This document shows, piece by piece, positions 44,606 through 56,091 of a DNA stretch of 64,000 nucleotides. The notes under the pieces were generated by a model. It made no database searches and had not been told where the DNA came from. It was given only the letters and a program-made list of their open reading frames with translations. The translations under genes and the position numbers were made by a program. Every line of letters begins with the position of its first letter. Position 1 is the first letter of the stretch. This DNA is from Fructobacillus papyrifericola (GTDB lineage: Bacteria > Bacillota > Bacilli > Lactobacillales > Lactobacillaceae): the NCBI RefSeq assembly GCF_018437235.1, contig NZ_JAAMFJ010000001.1:248001-312000 (forward strand). Direction: 5' to 3'.

Positions 44606-47600
44606 ATGATGACGAAAAAGACTTTGTTTTCACTCGTACCAGATAAGAAGACTTGGTTATTGGCCTCCACGGTCTTGCTTTCGGCCGGCCTTTCGGACGT
44701 GCTGAAGAACCAGCACCGGGTTTCAGCCGACGAGCAAACCATGGAACAACCGTCAAAGGAGAGTGCCGGCCAGTTCTCACCAACTAATCCGACCGAAAAG
44801 AAAAGGTAAGAAGTTGGAAAAAATTTGGAAGAACAGGCGTCAGCTGCTGTTTCTAATGAACAGAAGGAAGACCAATCGAATCAGGCCGATCAAAAGGTCA
44901 GCGATTCGAACAAAGCTCTGTCAGTAGTAAGAACAGAAGACCAACCGAAAGAAAAGACGGAAGAAGCAACTGGCGATGCCGTTGGAGTGGCACTTGGTCA
45001 GTCCCATCAGCAGGACCAAGAAGTCTTACCAGCTTCTGACCTGATTGTGAGTGAGCGGAATAAGCGGGATCTGCAGGACGTTGCCCGGTCCATCATGACC
45101 ATGGTGGAAGACAAGATTAAGCAGGCTTCGGGCCAGGCCCAAACGACTTCTTCGAATCCGAATAACGATCCACTGACGCCTTTGTATCAGGCAACCAAAA
45201 CGAGTACTTACGAAGAATTAGTTACGGCTTTGGGAAACTTCTTGCCCAACTTTGCCCATCCTGGTGAGGGAACTTTGGACGTCAACCATGAACACGTGGA
45301 TAAGCCAGGGGTGATGACTTTTGGTGTGCCAGATTACGCCTGGTTTGGTTATGGTAGCCAACGAAACGATTATTCCAACGTTTCCTACATGCGCTTAGTC
45401 ACCGACAAGAGCTTTGTCCGTTCAGTGGCCGACCATCTTTTCTCCTTGTTGGGCACTCCTTATAAGGGAACGAAGACCAATTACATGCCTGAAAACAAGG
45501 CCCTGGCCTTTTCGGGTGGCTTCCCATTTTACGCCGTCATCCAATCGAGTAACGGTTCGCTCTTGAGCCCGACTTATTACTTTGGCCAGTTGAACCGGAC
45601 CTTGCAAGCCATTACCAACCTCTTTACCTTTGGCTTGATTGATAACGAGTTGAATAACAACTATAACGACGGCCAATACGGAATTTATTTGCGTATGGAA
45701 GTACCGGACGGAACGGATCCGGACACCTTCGTGAAGACCTTGAACCTGAACAAGACGAAGTTTGGGGCGCAGATGGACTTTAACGTGAACCTGAGCATCG
45801 ATGAAATTCTGAACCGAATTCCAGGTGTTCGGACCCTGGTCTCCTCATCGCTTGGTGTGCCAATTTCTGGTTACGCCGGCTCGATTGTTGATTACCTGCT
45901 CGGTTCGGTGATTGACCAGGTCAACGAGAAGTATGGAACCGATTTGAAAGTCCGTGGCGTCGACAGTCCCTTCTACCCAATCACTCTTTATCCAAAGGAC
46001 ATTAAGACCAATGTTCAAGAGGATCCGAAGGGGATTTACTTCCTCGTTCGTGGGGCGGAGCTGAAGGACTTTGATTCCCTTTATCTCCAGGCTAAAATTC
46101 TGCTGACAAAGTTCTTTATGAACGCCTTATCCTGGGGCGGTAACATCGTTGGTGGCGCCTATGGTTATCTGAACTTTGACATCGATCAATACCCGGGTAA
46201 CCTGTCTTCAAAAGAGATGAAGAAGCTATATGGCAGTGCAGCTGACTCGAAAGTCTTGGCCGGCTTTGCCGACAACAGTCCCTTTAAGATTTTGACCCGT
46301 GGTCAGCTGCCACCACAGCCGGGTGGCCAATTGCAATTAGCGTGGAATTCAATCGATGCCAACGCCATGCTGTCGAAAGAAAGTCAGTACTATGATCATG
46401 GGGACCTCGGCCGTGATTTAGCCGTTGATCGCAACAAGATTCATGATAATCAGATGGTCACTGACAGTATTACCACCTGGCGGGCTTACATTTCACCCTT
46501 TGATCAAATGGGTGACTATAATCAAAAGGCCATTGCTTCATCCGTTGCCGAATTTGAGGAAGTCAAGGGCGTTGACCGGGTGCTTCCAGGACGTGATTTA
46601 GATCACCGAGAACTGGTCTTTTCAGCCGGTGAATCCTTCTATCAGGAACGAGACCGCTTTGACCGCGTGATTGATTACTTTGACGGCAAGGTGCTGCTGG
46701 ATGGCCAGGGTGTTCATCCAACAGATAAGGTCAAAAATGTGCATCTGGTCAAGTCCCTTGATCCAGAAGGGCGTTTTACTAAGGAGAGCGACTTTGCCAT
46801 TTATGACCGGGCCTTTACCGTTTACTACAGCGGTGATATGGAATTAGCTAATGGCAAGCGGATTGCGCTGCGACCAACCAAGGTTTCGGTGACGCAAAAG
46901 TCCGGGGCGGTCAACCATGAGCAGGTCAACAACCGAATCCAGGCCTATGGACAAGTGGCTAAACAGGCCCGCTTTATCCAAAAGACCGTCGAAAATTTGA
47001 CTCCTAAGCTGGCTGACTACCACGTGGCAAACGTGACCCACCTCTTACATGAGCGTTTAGTGGTTGCCAACCAGGCCATCGAATTGGCTAAAACCAAGGA
47101 AGAATGCGCCATTGCTGCCGACGTTGCCATTAAGGAATTAGTCAAGATTCAAGAAGAGGCCGTCCGTCACCATGACTTGGATACCGCCATTCAGCAATCG
47201 GCCCGTCAGTTGGGGCAGGTGGCCGTGGTGAAGGCCGCCTTTAATGAGAAAATTAACATTTCTGACGCCAGTGAACTGGCTAAGTCGAAATTGGCTAGCC
47301 TGCATGAGCAGGTACAGGTAGTGAAGGAAAACGTTGTCTCCAAATTGGCCAAGCTTGTCCAAGTTGATGAACAGAGTGGCCGTCTGAAGCGTTCAACCGG
47401 CCGTTCCCTGTCGGAAATCTTAACCGAAATTGAACGAGAAACAGCGGCTGGAATTCGCGAGATTAACAACATCTACATTCCAACTGCCATTCGTGACAAA
47501 GCCGTTGCTGAATTGACTGAAAGTGCCGACGAACGGAAGCAGGTCTTTGAAAAGATTGCCTTTGTCGATCCAGTAAGCCTGAAGCGATAGTCGAGCTTGG

Positions 47601-50600
47601 TTCAATCGAACGTGGAACTTTACGAGCGACGGATTCGAACGGCTAAGACGATGGAAGAAATTGATGCAGCAAAGGAAAAGGGTCTTACGGCCATTGATCA
47701 CGTTGCCGAACCAATCCGTCAAGAAGGCTATGAAGATGCGACAAAGCTGGACCGTGATACGGCCAAGGCTGCTCTGCAAGATTCTGCCGATCAAAAGACA
47801 AAGGCCTTTTCCGCCATTGAACACGTTGATGCCGATTCCTTGAAACAGCAGTTAACGACTTTGGCTGAAATGCTGGCCGATGCAAAGCAGGAAATTGACC
47901 AGGTCAAGACCAAGGGCGAGGTGAAGGCAGCCCTGAAGCACGGCTTAGCCATGCTGGACACGGTTACCGAGCCGGAACTCGAATTGGCCTACCAGGCCGT
48001 TGATGCCATTTCCCGTCAAAACGCCCGCGACGCCATCGATGCGGCTGCAAAGAACAAGCAGGCTTCGATGAACAAAGTCGCCCATGTTGATCAAGAGTCT
48101 TTGACAGAGCAGAGCACGCTCCTGCAAGAGATTGTGACGGCTGCCGCCAAGTCCATCGACGAAGCCGTTAACATGGCGGTCTTACGGGATGCCTTGACCA
48201 AGGGGCTTTCCGACATCGATAGTCTTGCCGATCCCGTTCGGGAGGCAGCTTACCGAAAGCCGGCCGTAGCTGATCAAGAAGCGGCTAAAAAGACTTTCCA
48301 GGAAGCTGTTTCTGAGAAGAAGGATGGCTTTAGTCAAATCGACGGCGTTGATGAAGATGGTTTGAACCAGGCCAAGGCCAGTCTCGATGGCATTTTGAAG
48401 GATGCCTTGGATGCGGTTAACCAGGCCAAAACGGCGGCAGACTTGGAGAAGGTCTTCCGCGATGCCTTGAATAAGATTGACCAGGTACCGGTACCTGCCG
48501 TGATTGAGGGAAAGCAAAGCGCGACGGACGAAGATCGTGACAAGGCGGTTAAGAAGGTTCAGGCTGCTGCAGCTAAGAAGCAACAAGATTTTGACCAGAC
48601 TGCCCACGTCGACGCCGAATCCTCCAAGCAGCAAAAGAAGGCCATTGAACGGGCCGTTCAAAAGGCCATCGATGCTATTAATCAGGCAAAGACCAAGGAT
48701 GACTTGGCCAAGACTTTGGCAGACGCCTTAGCAGCCATTGACCAAGTGGCGGCACCGAAGTTAGAAAAGGCCTATCGTCCGGTTAGCGAAGAAGCAAAGG
48801 CCGATGCCCACACGACTTTGAACCAGGCAGCGGCAGATAAGAAAGTCGCCATGGCTGGCGTCGAGCACGTTGACGCCAACTCGCTTGCAACACAAAAGGG
48901 CCTGGTCGATGACTTGTTATCCGATTACGGTCAACAAATTGACCAGGCTAAGCTGGAAGGCGACTTGCAAACAGCCCTCCAGAACGGCTTGGACGCCATT
49001 CAAAACGTGGCGGCACCGAGTCAAGAAGAAAGCTATCAACCGGCTAATGACAAAAAGAAAGCAGAAGCCAAGCAGACGATTGAAGCGGCCGTTGCTGAAA
49101 AGAAGCGGGCCTTTGAAAGCGTTGACCATGTCGATGCCGACAGCCTAAAGAAGCAGGAAGACGAGCTGACAACAATCCAAGAAAAGGGAAACAAGGCCGT
49201 TGATGAGGCTGATTCAAATGGTGCTGTTGACCGAAGCGTGGCCGATACTTTGGCCGAGCTGGGGCGGGTTGCAGAACCAGTACTGGAAGCCAACTATCAA
49301 CTGGCTTCGGAGTTAATGAAGGACATGGCGAAGCAGGCTCTGGTTTCCGAAGCGAAGGCGCAAGAAGAACGCTTTAAGGGAATTGCCCATGTTGATGAGG
49401 ACGATTTGAAGCAGCAGGTTAGCCTTTTGCAAAAGGTCTTGCAAGAAGCAGTGGCTGGGGTTGATCAAGCAAAGACACGCGGGAATGTGAAGCAGGCAGT
49501 TGAGAACGGCCTGGCCGCCATTGATGCCATCGCCGATCCAGTTGTTCAAGCCGATTATTTGCCAGTTTCTGATGATGAGCGTCAGGCGGCTTTGGACCTC
49601 TTGGACCGGGCTTTGGTGCATAAGCAGCAAGACTTTGACAAGATTGCCCACGTTGTCCAAGATAGTTTGGCTGAACAGAAGCAAATTCTTGCTCAGGCAG
49701 CCGACCAAGCAAAGCAGGAAGTATCCAAAGCGACGATTCATAGTGAGCTGGCCACTGCCTTGGACCGTGGCCTGAAGGCCATTGCAGCCGTAGCCGATCC
49801 AGCCATTGATTTCGTTTACCAACCGGCCGATCCGGATTCAAAGGATGCGGCGAACCAGGGAATCGATGATGCCGCCAAAGTCAAGAAGGACGGCTTTGCA
49901 AGCACTGACGGCGTGGATGAAGCATCCGCTAAGAAACAGGCGGATGCCGTTGACCAAGCTGTTTTGGATGGTAAGAAAGCGGTGGCGGCTGCCGGTAATC
50001 TGGGGGAGTTGGAAAAGGCTTTCCGCGATACATTGTCCGCTATCGATAAAGTCCAAGCACCGGCCGTTATTGAAGAAAATCAGACGGCAACGACTGCTGA
50101 TAAGGAACAGGCCAAGCATAAGTTGCAAGTGGCGGTCACAAACAAAAAGACGGCCTTTGAAGCGATCGAGCACGTTTCTTCCGATAGTTTAGCAGTGCAG
50201 AAGGGACTGCTTAATCAGGCCGCAAGGGATGGCGAGCAAGCCATTGACCATGCAGTTACCAAGGGGGATGTGGCGAGTGCCTTACAGAAGGCCCTTGCAA
50301 AGGTCAACCAGGTCAGCCAACCAAGTTTGGAAGCCCCTTACCAACGGGCGAGTCAGGCTGAAAAGAACCGGGCCATTGCCCTGATTTACCAAGCCGTTGA
50401 CCGGAAAACGAAGCGCTTCGAAGGAATCGACCATGTTGATGCCGTTAGCCTGAAAGTGGCCAAACAAGCCCTTGCTAGTGCTGAAAGCACGGCTGTTTCC
50501 GCCATTCAGGACGCAGCGACTCGCGGTGCCGTTGATCAGGCTTTGAGTCAGGGATTGGCTGCCATTAATGGGGTCAAGACGCCACAGATTCAACGGGCCT

Positions 50601-52915
50601 TCCAAGCGGCAACGGACGAGAACCGTGAACAAGCCGTTCAAGTTGTCAAAGCCGTAGGTGAAGCCAAGGTAAAGGCCTTTGAGGGCATCGCCTATGTTGA
50701 TCGCGATTCCCTAGAGCAGGCCAAGCAAACGGTGCACGGCATTGTGGACAAAGCCGTTCAGGACATTGCGGCCAGTCAGACAAAGGGCGACTTGGATGCT
50801 GTGGTCAGCAAGGCGGTTGATCAGATTAGTTTGGTTGCCGATCCGACTGTTGATGCACGCTATGCACCGGCTGATGAAAAGCAGCGTAAGCTTTATCAGC
50901 AGCTACTGAGGAACCGGGCGCTTTCAAAAGAAGTTGCCTTTGAACAAATTGCCCACGTCATGGTCAGCAGTTTGGCTCAGCAGAAGCAAGAAGTTGAAAG
51001 GGTCTTGGAAAACGCGCTGCGGGAAGTTCGTATCGCTGAAACGGGTGGTGAACTGAATCGGGCCTATGAGAGCGGTGTCTTTGCCATTGATCAAGTGGCT
51101 GAACCAAGCTTAGAACTTGATTTCCGTGCGCCAACGGATCAAGACTTACGCCAGACCAAGGCGACTTTGGAGCAGGAAGGACTGAAGCGAAAGCTGGCCT
51201 TTAAGGCCGTTAAACGGGTCGATCCAAAGAGCTTGGTTAAGCAAGAAGCAGCGGTCGATGCCCTCGTGGCCGAACGGACAAGACTCTTTGACCGGATGAA
51301 GACCCGTGGTGAATTAGGACGGGCCTTCCAGGATGCGATTCGGGCGGTCAAGGCGATTGCCTTACCAGCGGTTTTGCCTGAAGACCAGACACCGAGTCAG
51401 CAGGAACGGGCTAACGCCAACCAAAGCTTACAGGAAGCATTTGATCAGCGGACAAAGGCCTTTGAGGGCATTGCCCATGTCGATCCAGTTGAGTTGGTTA
51501 TTGCAAAGCAGATGCTACAAACTGAATTTGACAAAGCAAAGGATGCCATTTCTGAAAGTCAGACGAAGCAAGCCTTGCACGAGGCCTTGGCCGATGGTTT
51601 GGCTAGCCTTAACCAGGTGGCAGAACCCGGCTTAGAAGCCGATTACCGGCCGCTGACAAGTCAAGCAAAGAACCGGGCCATTACCGGTTTGACGGGCTTG
51701 GTTGACCAGCGAAAGGAAAGCTTTGCAGGACTCCTTGGCGTTTCACCGCTCTCCTTAAACAAGCAGGAGGGGCAGCTCGACCGTGCCCTCGCACACAGCA
51801 AGAACAGCATCTTAGCCTTGCGCCGTCAGGGTGAATTGTTACCAGCCGTTTTGACTGGACAAGAAGAAATCAAGGCCGTGGATGAACCAGATTTGCTTCG
51901 GGCCTACCAGCTGCCGACTGCTGAAGACCGTCAACAGGCCCTCGACCGTTTGGCGGCCAGTGCCGATGAAAAGAAGCGTAACTTTGACGAAATGGTTGGC
52001 GTTCAGCCGGAGTCACTGAAAACTCAAAAGGCGAAAGTCGACCAGGTTGAAGAAGACTACGGTAAGCAACTTCAAGAAGTTCAAACCGTGATGAATCTGG
52101 ACACGACTTTGTTAGAAGGGCAAGACAAGATTCACCAAGTCGAAAGCCCTGTGTTAGACCGTGATTACCGTCCTGTAACGACCGCTGACCTGGCCGCTGC
52201 CAAGAAGGAAGTCGAAGCAGCTGCCAAGAAGCGCAATGCCGATATGGTGGCCATTGACGATGTTGATCCAGACAGTCTGACTGCCCAGCAAAACAAGGTG
52301 AACCAGTTGTTAAGCACCTATGAGCCAACGCTTGACCAGGCCAAGACACTGGGTGAACTTGCCCGGACTAAGAACATTGTTTTGGCTCTGATCGAAACCG
52401 TCAAGGATCCGGAACTGCAGGCAGACAACTATAGCTTCGACTATTCAAACAGTCAGCCAGATGCAAACGCGGTTACTGACCGTGACGAAGCGGATGACGA
52501 ATCCACGACTGTCCTTGGAGAAACGGGGCAGGGGGCTGACTCGTCGAAAGCGACTAACACAGTCTCTGGCGATGCTGATGCTGCAGTGGCTAGTCAGGAA
52601 GAAAGTGCAAGCCGTGAAGAAGACAGTGGAACCAATGGAAAGCCGGCAAGAGAAGCGGGTGATCAGCCGCTTTCTGAAGATGCGTCGGCACTTCCAGAAG
52701 ATGTGCCGGCTGATTCCGCCGCCAAAGTCTCGCCAATGCTTGCAGCTGAGGAGCAAGAAGGCAAGTCGGTTGATATCAAGCCAAACGCTTCAGCAGCTAC
52801 CATGCCGGAAACGGCCAAGGTTCATGAGCAAAAGCGGAGCGGGGCCTTTGCCCTCCTTGGCATGACCTTCCTATCGACTTTGGCCTTTGTGAAATCGGGT
52901 CGCTCAAAGGAATGA
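44606..52915 (+). pseudogene. Giant repeat surface adhesin (about 2,770 codons) with two in-frame stops
   Basis: One reading frame runs from the ATG at 44606 to the TGA at 52915 with only two stops: TAA at 44807-44809 and TAG at 47588-47590. The first segment holds a signal peptide (KKTWLLASTVLLSAGLS, cleavage near VSADE). The second (44825-47590) holds an acidic Gln/Glu-rich linker and a globular domain of about 550 residues that I do not recognise, then helical repeats begin. The third has 18 more units of about 87 residues (HVDADSLKQQ ... GLAAIDQVAEP..E..YQ), and ends with MPETAK, a membrane helix and KSGRSKE, an MPxTA-type anchor. The TAG falls exactly where most units have Gln, so CAG to TAG is the simplest origin. 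Separate restarts would lack signal peptides. Confidence 0.8.
47570..52420 (+). repeat. Nineteen 87-residue helical repeats in the giant adhesin
   Basis: Units are marked by HVD.DSL-like turns and a GL..ID.VA.P..E..Y half. They are divergent at DNA level, unlike the 240-bp units at 4601-5040, so they look old. They resemble DUF1542/FIVAR-type three-helix bundles and would form a long stalk. Confidence 0.75.
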
Positions 52916-52947
52916 TTTGATTAAAGAAAGGCTTTTAATAAAGCGAG

Positions 52948-52984
52948 GTCCAACCCTGAATAAAAGGGGGTGGGCTTTTCTTTT
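52948..52984 (+). terminator. Terminator after the giant adhesin
   Basis: GTCCAACCC...GGGGGTGGGC stem followed by TTTTCTTTTT. Confidence 0.75.
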
Positions 52985-53141
52985 TGGCGGCTTTTTCACC
53001 CTTGCTGGAGGGAGCCTTTTTCTCTTTCACAAGTTCTTTTAATTTCTGGTGGAAGATTCGAATTTCTAGTGCTATAATTGCACTTTGATGATTGAGAAGA
53101 AAGGAGCCGCACGTTTTATTTGAAGCGTGCAAAGAAGAATT

Positions 53142-53681
53142 ATGCCAGCAGTATACATGCGCCGCGCGAAGGCTCGCGACATTGATGAAATTGTCGAGAT
53201 TTTACAAACAGCCAAAGGTTTTTTGAAGGAACAGGGACTGGACCAGTGGCAGGGTGACTACCCAAACGCCAACACGGTTCAAGAGGACTTGGACAAGCAC
53301 CAGGCCTTTGTTTTGATGGTCGGTGATCAGGTTGCCGGTTACGCCGCTGCCTTTGAAGGGGAAGACCCACTTTACACGGCTTTGGAAGACGGCTCTTGGT
53401 TGAAGGAAGGCCACGATTACGCCTCCCTTCACCGGGTGGCCATGTCGGATAAGTTCCGTGGTCAGCGATTGACTCCCCGTTTCATTACGGCATTGATTTC
53501 ATATTTCTACGCACAGGGCGCCCGTGATTTCCGAATTGATACACACCCTGGCAACCTTCCAATGCAAAAAGTCATTGCTAACAACGGCTTTGAACAGCGT
53601 GGAACGGTTCACATGGAAGAAGCCCCACACATTTCAACTGCACGTTGGGCATACCAACTCTTGATTGAAGACGAAGATTAA
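53142..53681 (+). CDS. GNAT family N-acetyltransferase
   Basis: An acetyl-CoA-dependent acyltransferase of 179 residues from the ATG at 53142 (an in-frame GTG at 53127 is also possible). RRAKARDIDEIVEIL at the N-terminus, the central AGYAAAF strand, the acetyl-CoA loop segment SDKFRGQRLTPRFITAL (about 103-119) and NGFEQRGTVHM near the end give the GNAT pattern. The loop reads R-G-Q-R-L rather than the common RGxGxG/A. The acceptor substrate cannot be inferred. It stands alone, with an upstream AAGGAG region and a terminator. Confidence 0.82.
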   Translation: MPAVYMRRAKARDIDEIVEILQTAKGFLKEQGLDQWQGDYPNANTVQEDLDKHQAFVLMVGDQVAGYAAAFEGEDPLYTALEDGSWLKEGHDYASLHRVAMSDKFRGQRLTPRFITALISYFYAQGARDFRIDTHPGNLPMQKVIANNGFEQRGTVHMEEAPHISTARWAYQLLIEDED

Positions 53682-53683
53682 TA

Positions 53684-53721
53684 AAAAAGCTCCCTTGGTC
53701 ACATGACCGAGAGAGCTTTTT
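53684..53721. terminator. Bidirectional terminator between the GNAT and RNase H-like genes
   Basis: AAAAAAGCTC..TTGGTCACATGACCGA..GAGCTTTTT. Confidence 0.85.
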
Positions 53722-54111
53722 CTATTGTTGGTTTAATCTTTGCCAGGCAAGCTGATGGGGACCCTTGTTCTGACCATCTCTGACCCAAACGAAAAAGGTG
53801 AGTTCCGGATTGGGTAGCAGATCCAAAATGGCGTCGACCTCTTCTTGATAATGCTTGGCATAGCGCTTTTGCAAAGAGGAGACGAGTAGCTTGGAATCGG
53901 ATTGAATTTCGATTAGTGAGCCGTCTTTGAGTTCTTCTTGAACTTGTTTTAGCCCCCAGATTAAGGCTAAGAATTCAGCCTGGTGGTTATCTTGGCAGGG
54001 GGGTAGCGGCCCCTTTAGTGCCTGCTGGATTTTATCTTTGACAAAGACGATGCCTGCGGCCGCTTCTTTCGTATCCTGACGAAAGGCGGCGTCCGTTTGG
54101 ATTTGAATCAT
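53722..54111 (-). CDS. RNase HI-like protein, fourth catalytic carboxylate replaced
   Basis: This 129-residue protein has the RNase H fold of the short YpeP/ARI-type family. Asp in IQTDAAF (7), Glu in HQAEFLAL (about 46) and Asp in QSDSKLLV (about 71) are in place for metal binding. The last motif, usually NxEADxLA, reads NKGPHQLA, so the final Asp is His. Activity could be lowered or lost. In lactobacilli a gene of this family (sometimes called ebsB) lies near ebsA and rluD, which fits the neighbours here. Confidence 0.8.
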   Translation of the reverse strand: MIQIQTDAAFRQDTKEAAAGIVFVKDKIQQALKGPLPPCQDNHQAEFLALIWGLKQVQEELKDGSLIEIQSDSKLLVSSLQKRYAKHYQEEVDAILDLLPNPELTFFVWVRDGQNKGPHQLAWQRLNQQ

Positions 54112-54205
54112 GCTTTTCTCCTGTTATTTACCAGTCTAACCATAACAGAAGCAGTCGGAAAATGGTAAAATAAGAAGAGTAAATTCTGCTGAAAGGGTGT
54201 TTTTG

Positions 54206-54607
54206 ATGAAAGCCAAGTTCTATTATCAACCAATATCGGATTGGGCGAAGATGGGTGAACTCCTCTTACTTTGCCTGCTTTTCATTAGTCCCATTTGGGC
54301 ATCGGAGCTTTTCTACAATGTGAATGGCTACTGGCTGGCCTATACTTTGGTCATTGTGGCTTTGTACGTCCTGCTCTTTTTCAGCCGCTTTGTCATGATC
54401 CAAGACGGGACTTTCACCTTACACCGGCTCTTCTTGAAAAACGTTCAGATTGATCTTCGCCGATCATCTGCCAAGCTGGCTTTTGGCCAGCACAGCGTCA
54501 GGATTCAGGACGAAAACCAGCAAGTAATCTATCTCTTTCTCAGTAAAAAAGCCATCCAAACGTTAAAGGAAAACAGCAATGGGCAAAACCATGAAGATCA
54601 CAATTAA
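54206..54607 (+). CDS. EbsA-like membrane protein
   Basis: This 133-residue protein has two N-terminal membrane helices (about 15-35 and 42-65), then a cytoplasmic or surface domain of about 65 residues with short beta strands (FVMIQDGTFTLHRLFLKN). I start at ATG 54206, after GAAAGGG; an in-frame GTG lies three codons before. Length, topology and position upstream of rluD match the EbsA family of lactic acid bacteria. Function is not established. It overlaps rluD by 29 bp. Confidence 0.6.
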   Translation: MKAKFYYQPISDWAKMGELLLLCLLFISPIWASELFYNVNGYWLAYTLVIVALYVLLFFSRFVMIQDGTFTLHRLFLKNVQIDLRRSSAKLAFGQHSVRIQDENQQVIYLFLSKKAIQTLKENSNGQNHEDHN

Positions 54608-55499
54608 AGAGGGCGGCAAGCGCCTCGATGCCGCCCTAGTAATGGCCGGACTGGAACAGTCCCGGTCGACTTTGGCCAGTTGGATTAAGGACGGACAGGT
54701 GCTCGTTAACGATGCACCGGTCAAGAGTTCCTACAAGGCCAAAGCCGGTGACCAAGTCAGCATCACGGTTCCCGAGACCAAGGAAACGAGTCTTGAGGCC
54801 GAAAATATCCCGTTAGACATTGTCTATGAAGATGATGATTTAATCGTCGTCAACAAGCCCCAGGGCATGGTTGTTCACCCGGCGGCAGGACACGCGACCG
54901 GGACTTTGGTGAACGCTCTTTTATACCACGCACCACTTTCAAGCATTAACGGGGAATTCCGTCCGGGAATCGTCCACCGGATTGACCGGGATACCTCTGG
55001 GCTCTTGATGGTTGCTAAAAACGACCAGGCCCACCAAGCCCTGGCCGAAGAACTGAAGGCCCACAAGACCGAGCGCTACTACTATGCCTTGGTGAAGGGA
55101 AACTTTACAGAGGACGAGGGGACGGTCGACGCACCGATTGGTCGCCATCCAAAAGATCGCAAGAAACAGGCCGTTGTGCCGGGTGGTCGCGATGCCGTGA
55201 CCCACTTTAAAGTCCTCGAACGCTTCGACGGCTTTACTCTCCTGCGTCTGGCCTTAGAAACCGGTCGGACCCACCAGATCCGTGTCCACATGCAATACAT
55301 CGGTCACTCAGTCGTCGGGGATCCAACTTATGGCCACCAGCAAAAGATTGCTGGCATGACCTTAAAGGGACAGCTTTTACACGCTAAGACCCTGGTGTTA
55401 ACTCATCCGACAACAAAGGAAACGATGACCTTTGATTCGGATTTGCCAAAGACTTTTGAACAGGTCTTAACGGCGTTACGAACAGAACAAAAGCAGTAA
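54579..55499 (+). CDS. rluD: 23S rRNA pseudouridine synthase, RluD family
   Basis: Isomerises uridines to pseudouridine in 23S rRNA. The 306-residue product has an N-terminal S4 RNA-binding domain ([20 protein letters not shown]). The catalytic domain shows [12 protein letters not shown] (about 90), the catalytic Asp in [12 protein letters not shown] (about 132) and [13 protein letters not shown] (about 226). The ATG at 54579 has AAGGA upstream; an ATG four codons later is an alternative. It overlaps the EbsA-like gene and lies 23 bp before pyrR, so all may form one transcript. Confidence 0.92.
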   Translation: MGKTMKITIKEGGKRLDAALVMAGLEQSRSTLASWIKDGQVLVNDAPVKSSYKAKAGDQVSITVPETKETSLEAENIPLDIVYEDDDLIVVNKPQGMVVHPAAGHATGTLVNALLYHAPLSSINGEFRPGIVHRIDRDTSGLLMVAKNDQAHQALAEELKAHKTERYYYALVKGNFTEDEGTVDAPIGRHPKDRKKQAVVPGGRDAVTHFKVLERFDGFTLLRLALETGRTHQIRVHMQYIGHSVVGDPTYGHQQKIAGMTLKGQLLHAKTLVLTHPTTKETMTFDSDLPKTFEQVLTALRTEQKQ

Positions 55500-55522
55500 G
55501 CAAGGAAGTGAAAGGAAGAACC

Positions 55523-56050
55523 ATGGCAAATAAAATTGTTTTAGATCAAGCCTCCATGCAACGAGCCTTAACGCGAATTACTTATGAAATTTTGGAACAC
55601 AATAAGGGTGGCCAAAACCTGATTTTGGTTGGGGTGAAAACCCGTGGCGAATACCTGGCCCACCGGATTGCCGACCGTTTGGAACAGCTGGAAGGCGTTC
55701 AGATTCCGGTCATGGCCATCGACATTTCGGACTACCGCGACGACCGTTTGAACAAGCACAGCAAGCTTGGCTTGGATGAAGAAGACCAGGTCAACATTAT
55801 TGATAAGAACATTGTGCTGGTCGACGATGTCTTGTTCACGGGTCGCACGACTCGTGCGGCCTTGGATGCCCTGATTCAAATTGGTCGTCCAAAGACGATT
55901 TCACTGGCCGTTCTGATTGATCGTGGTCACCGTGAATTGCCAATTCGGGCCGACTTTGTGGGAAAGAATATCCCAACGGCCCAAAACGAAAAGATTCAGG
56001 TTAAAGTCAAGGAAATTGACGAGGTTGACGAAGTGGAAATCGTCCACTAA
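55523..56050 (+). CDS. pyrR: PyrR bifunctional regulator / uracil phosphoribosyltransferase
   Basis: PyrR binds UMP/UTP and pyr mRNA to attenuate pyrimidine genes, and has weak uracil phosphoribosyltransferase activity. I start at ATG 55523 after AAAGGAAG, giving 175 residues. The PRPP-binding motif [19 protein letters not shown]-like (about 95-113) is intact, and the basic [13 protein letters not shown]-contact region is present. No PyrR-binding antiterminator/terminator pair was seen between pyrR and carA, so if it regulates, its targets lie elsewhere. It leads pyrR-carA-carB. Confidence 0.95.
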   Translation: MANKIVLDQASMQRALTRITYEILEHNKGGQNLILVGVKTRGEYLAHRIADRLEQLEGVQIPVMAIDISDYRDDRLNKHSKLGLDEEDQVNIIDKNIVLVDDVLFTGRTTRAALDALIQIGRPKTISLAVLIDRGHRELPIRADFVGKNIPTAQNEKIQVKVKEIDEVDEVEIVH

Positions 56051-56091
56051 GCTGACCTGTTCACTGACCTTGTTTGATAGAGGGGAGCCCG

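Noticed and set aside
20166-47590. Genome-wide reassignment of TAG to glutamine
   Set aside because: dnaG, ypsA and the full hdcP frame end in TAG at positions where homologues end, so TAG acts as stop here.
55500-56091. PyrR-binding attenuator around pyrR and carA
   Set aside because: The gaps are too short and no antiterminator/terminator pair is visible.
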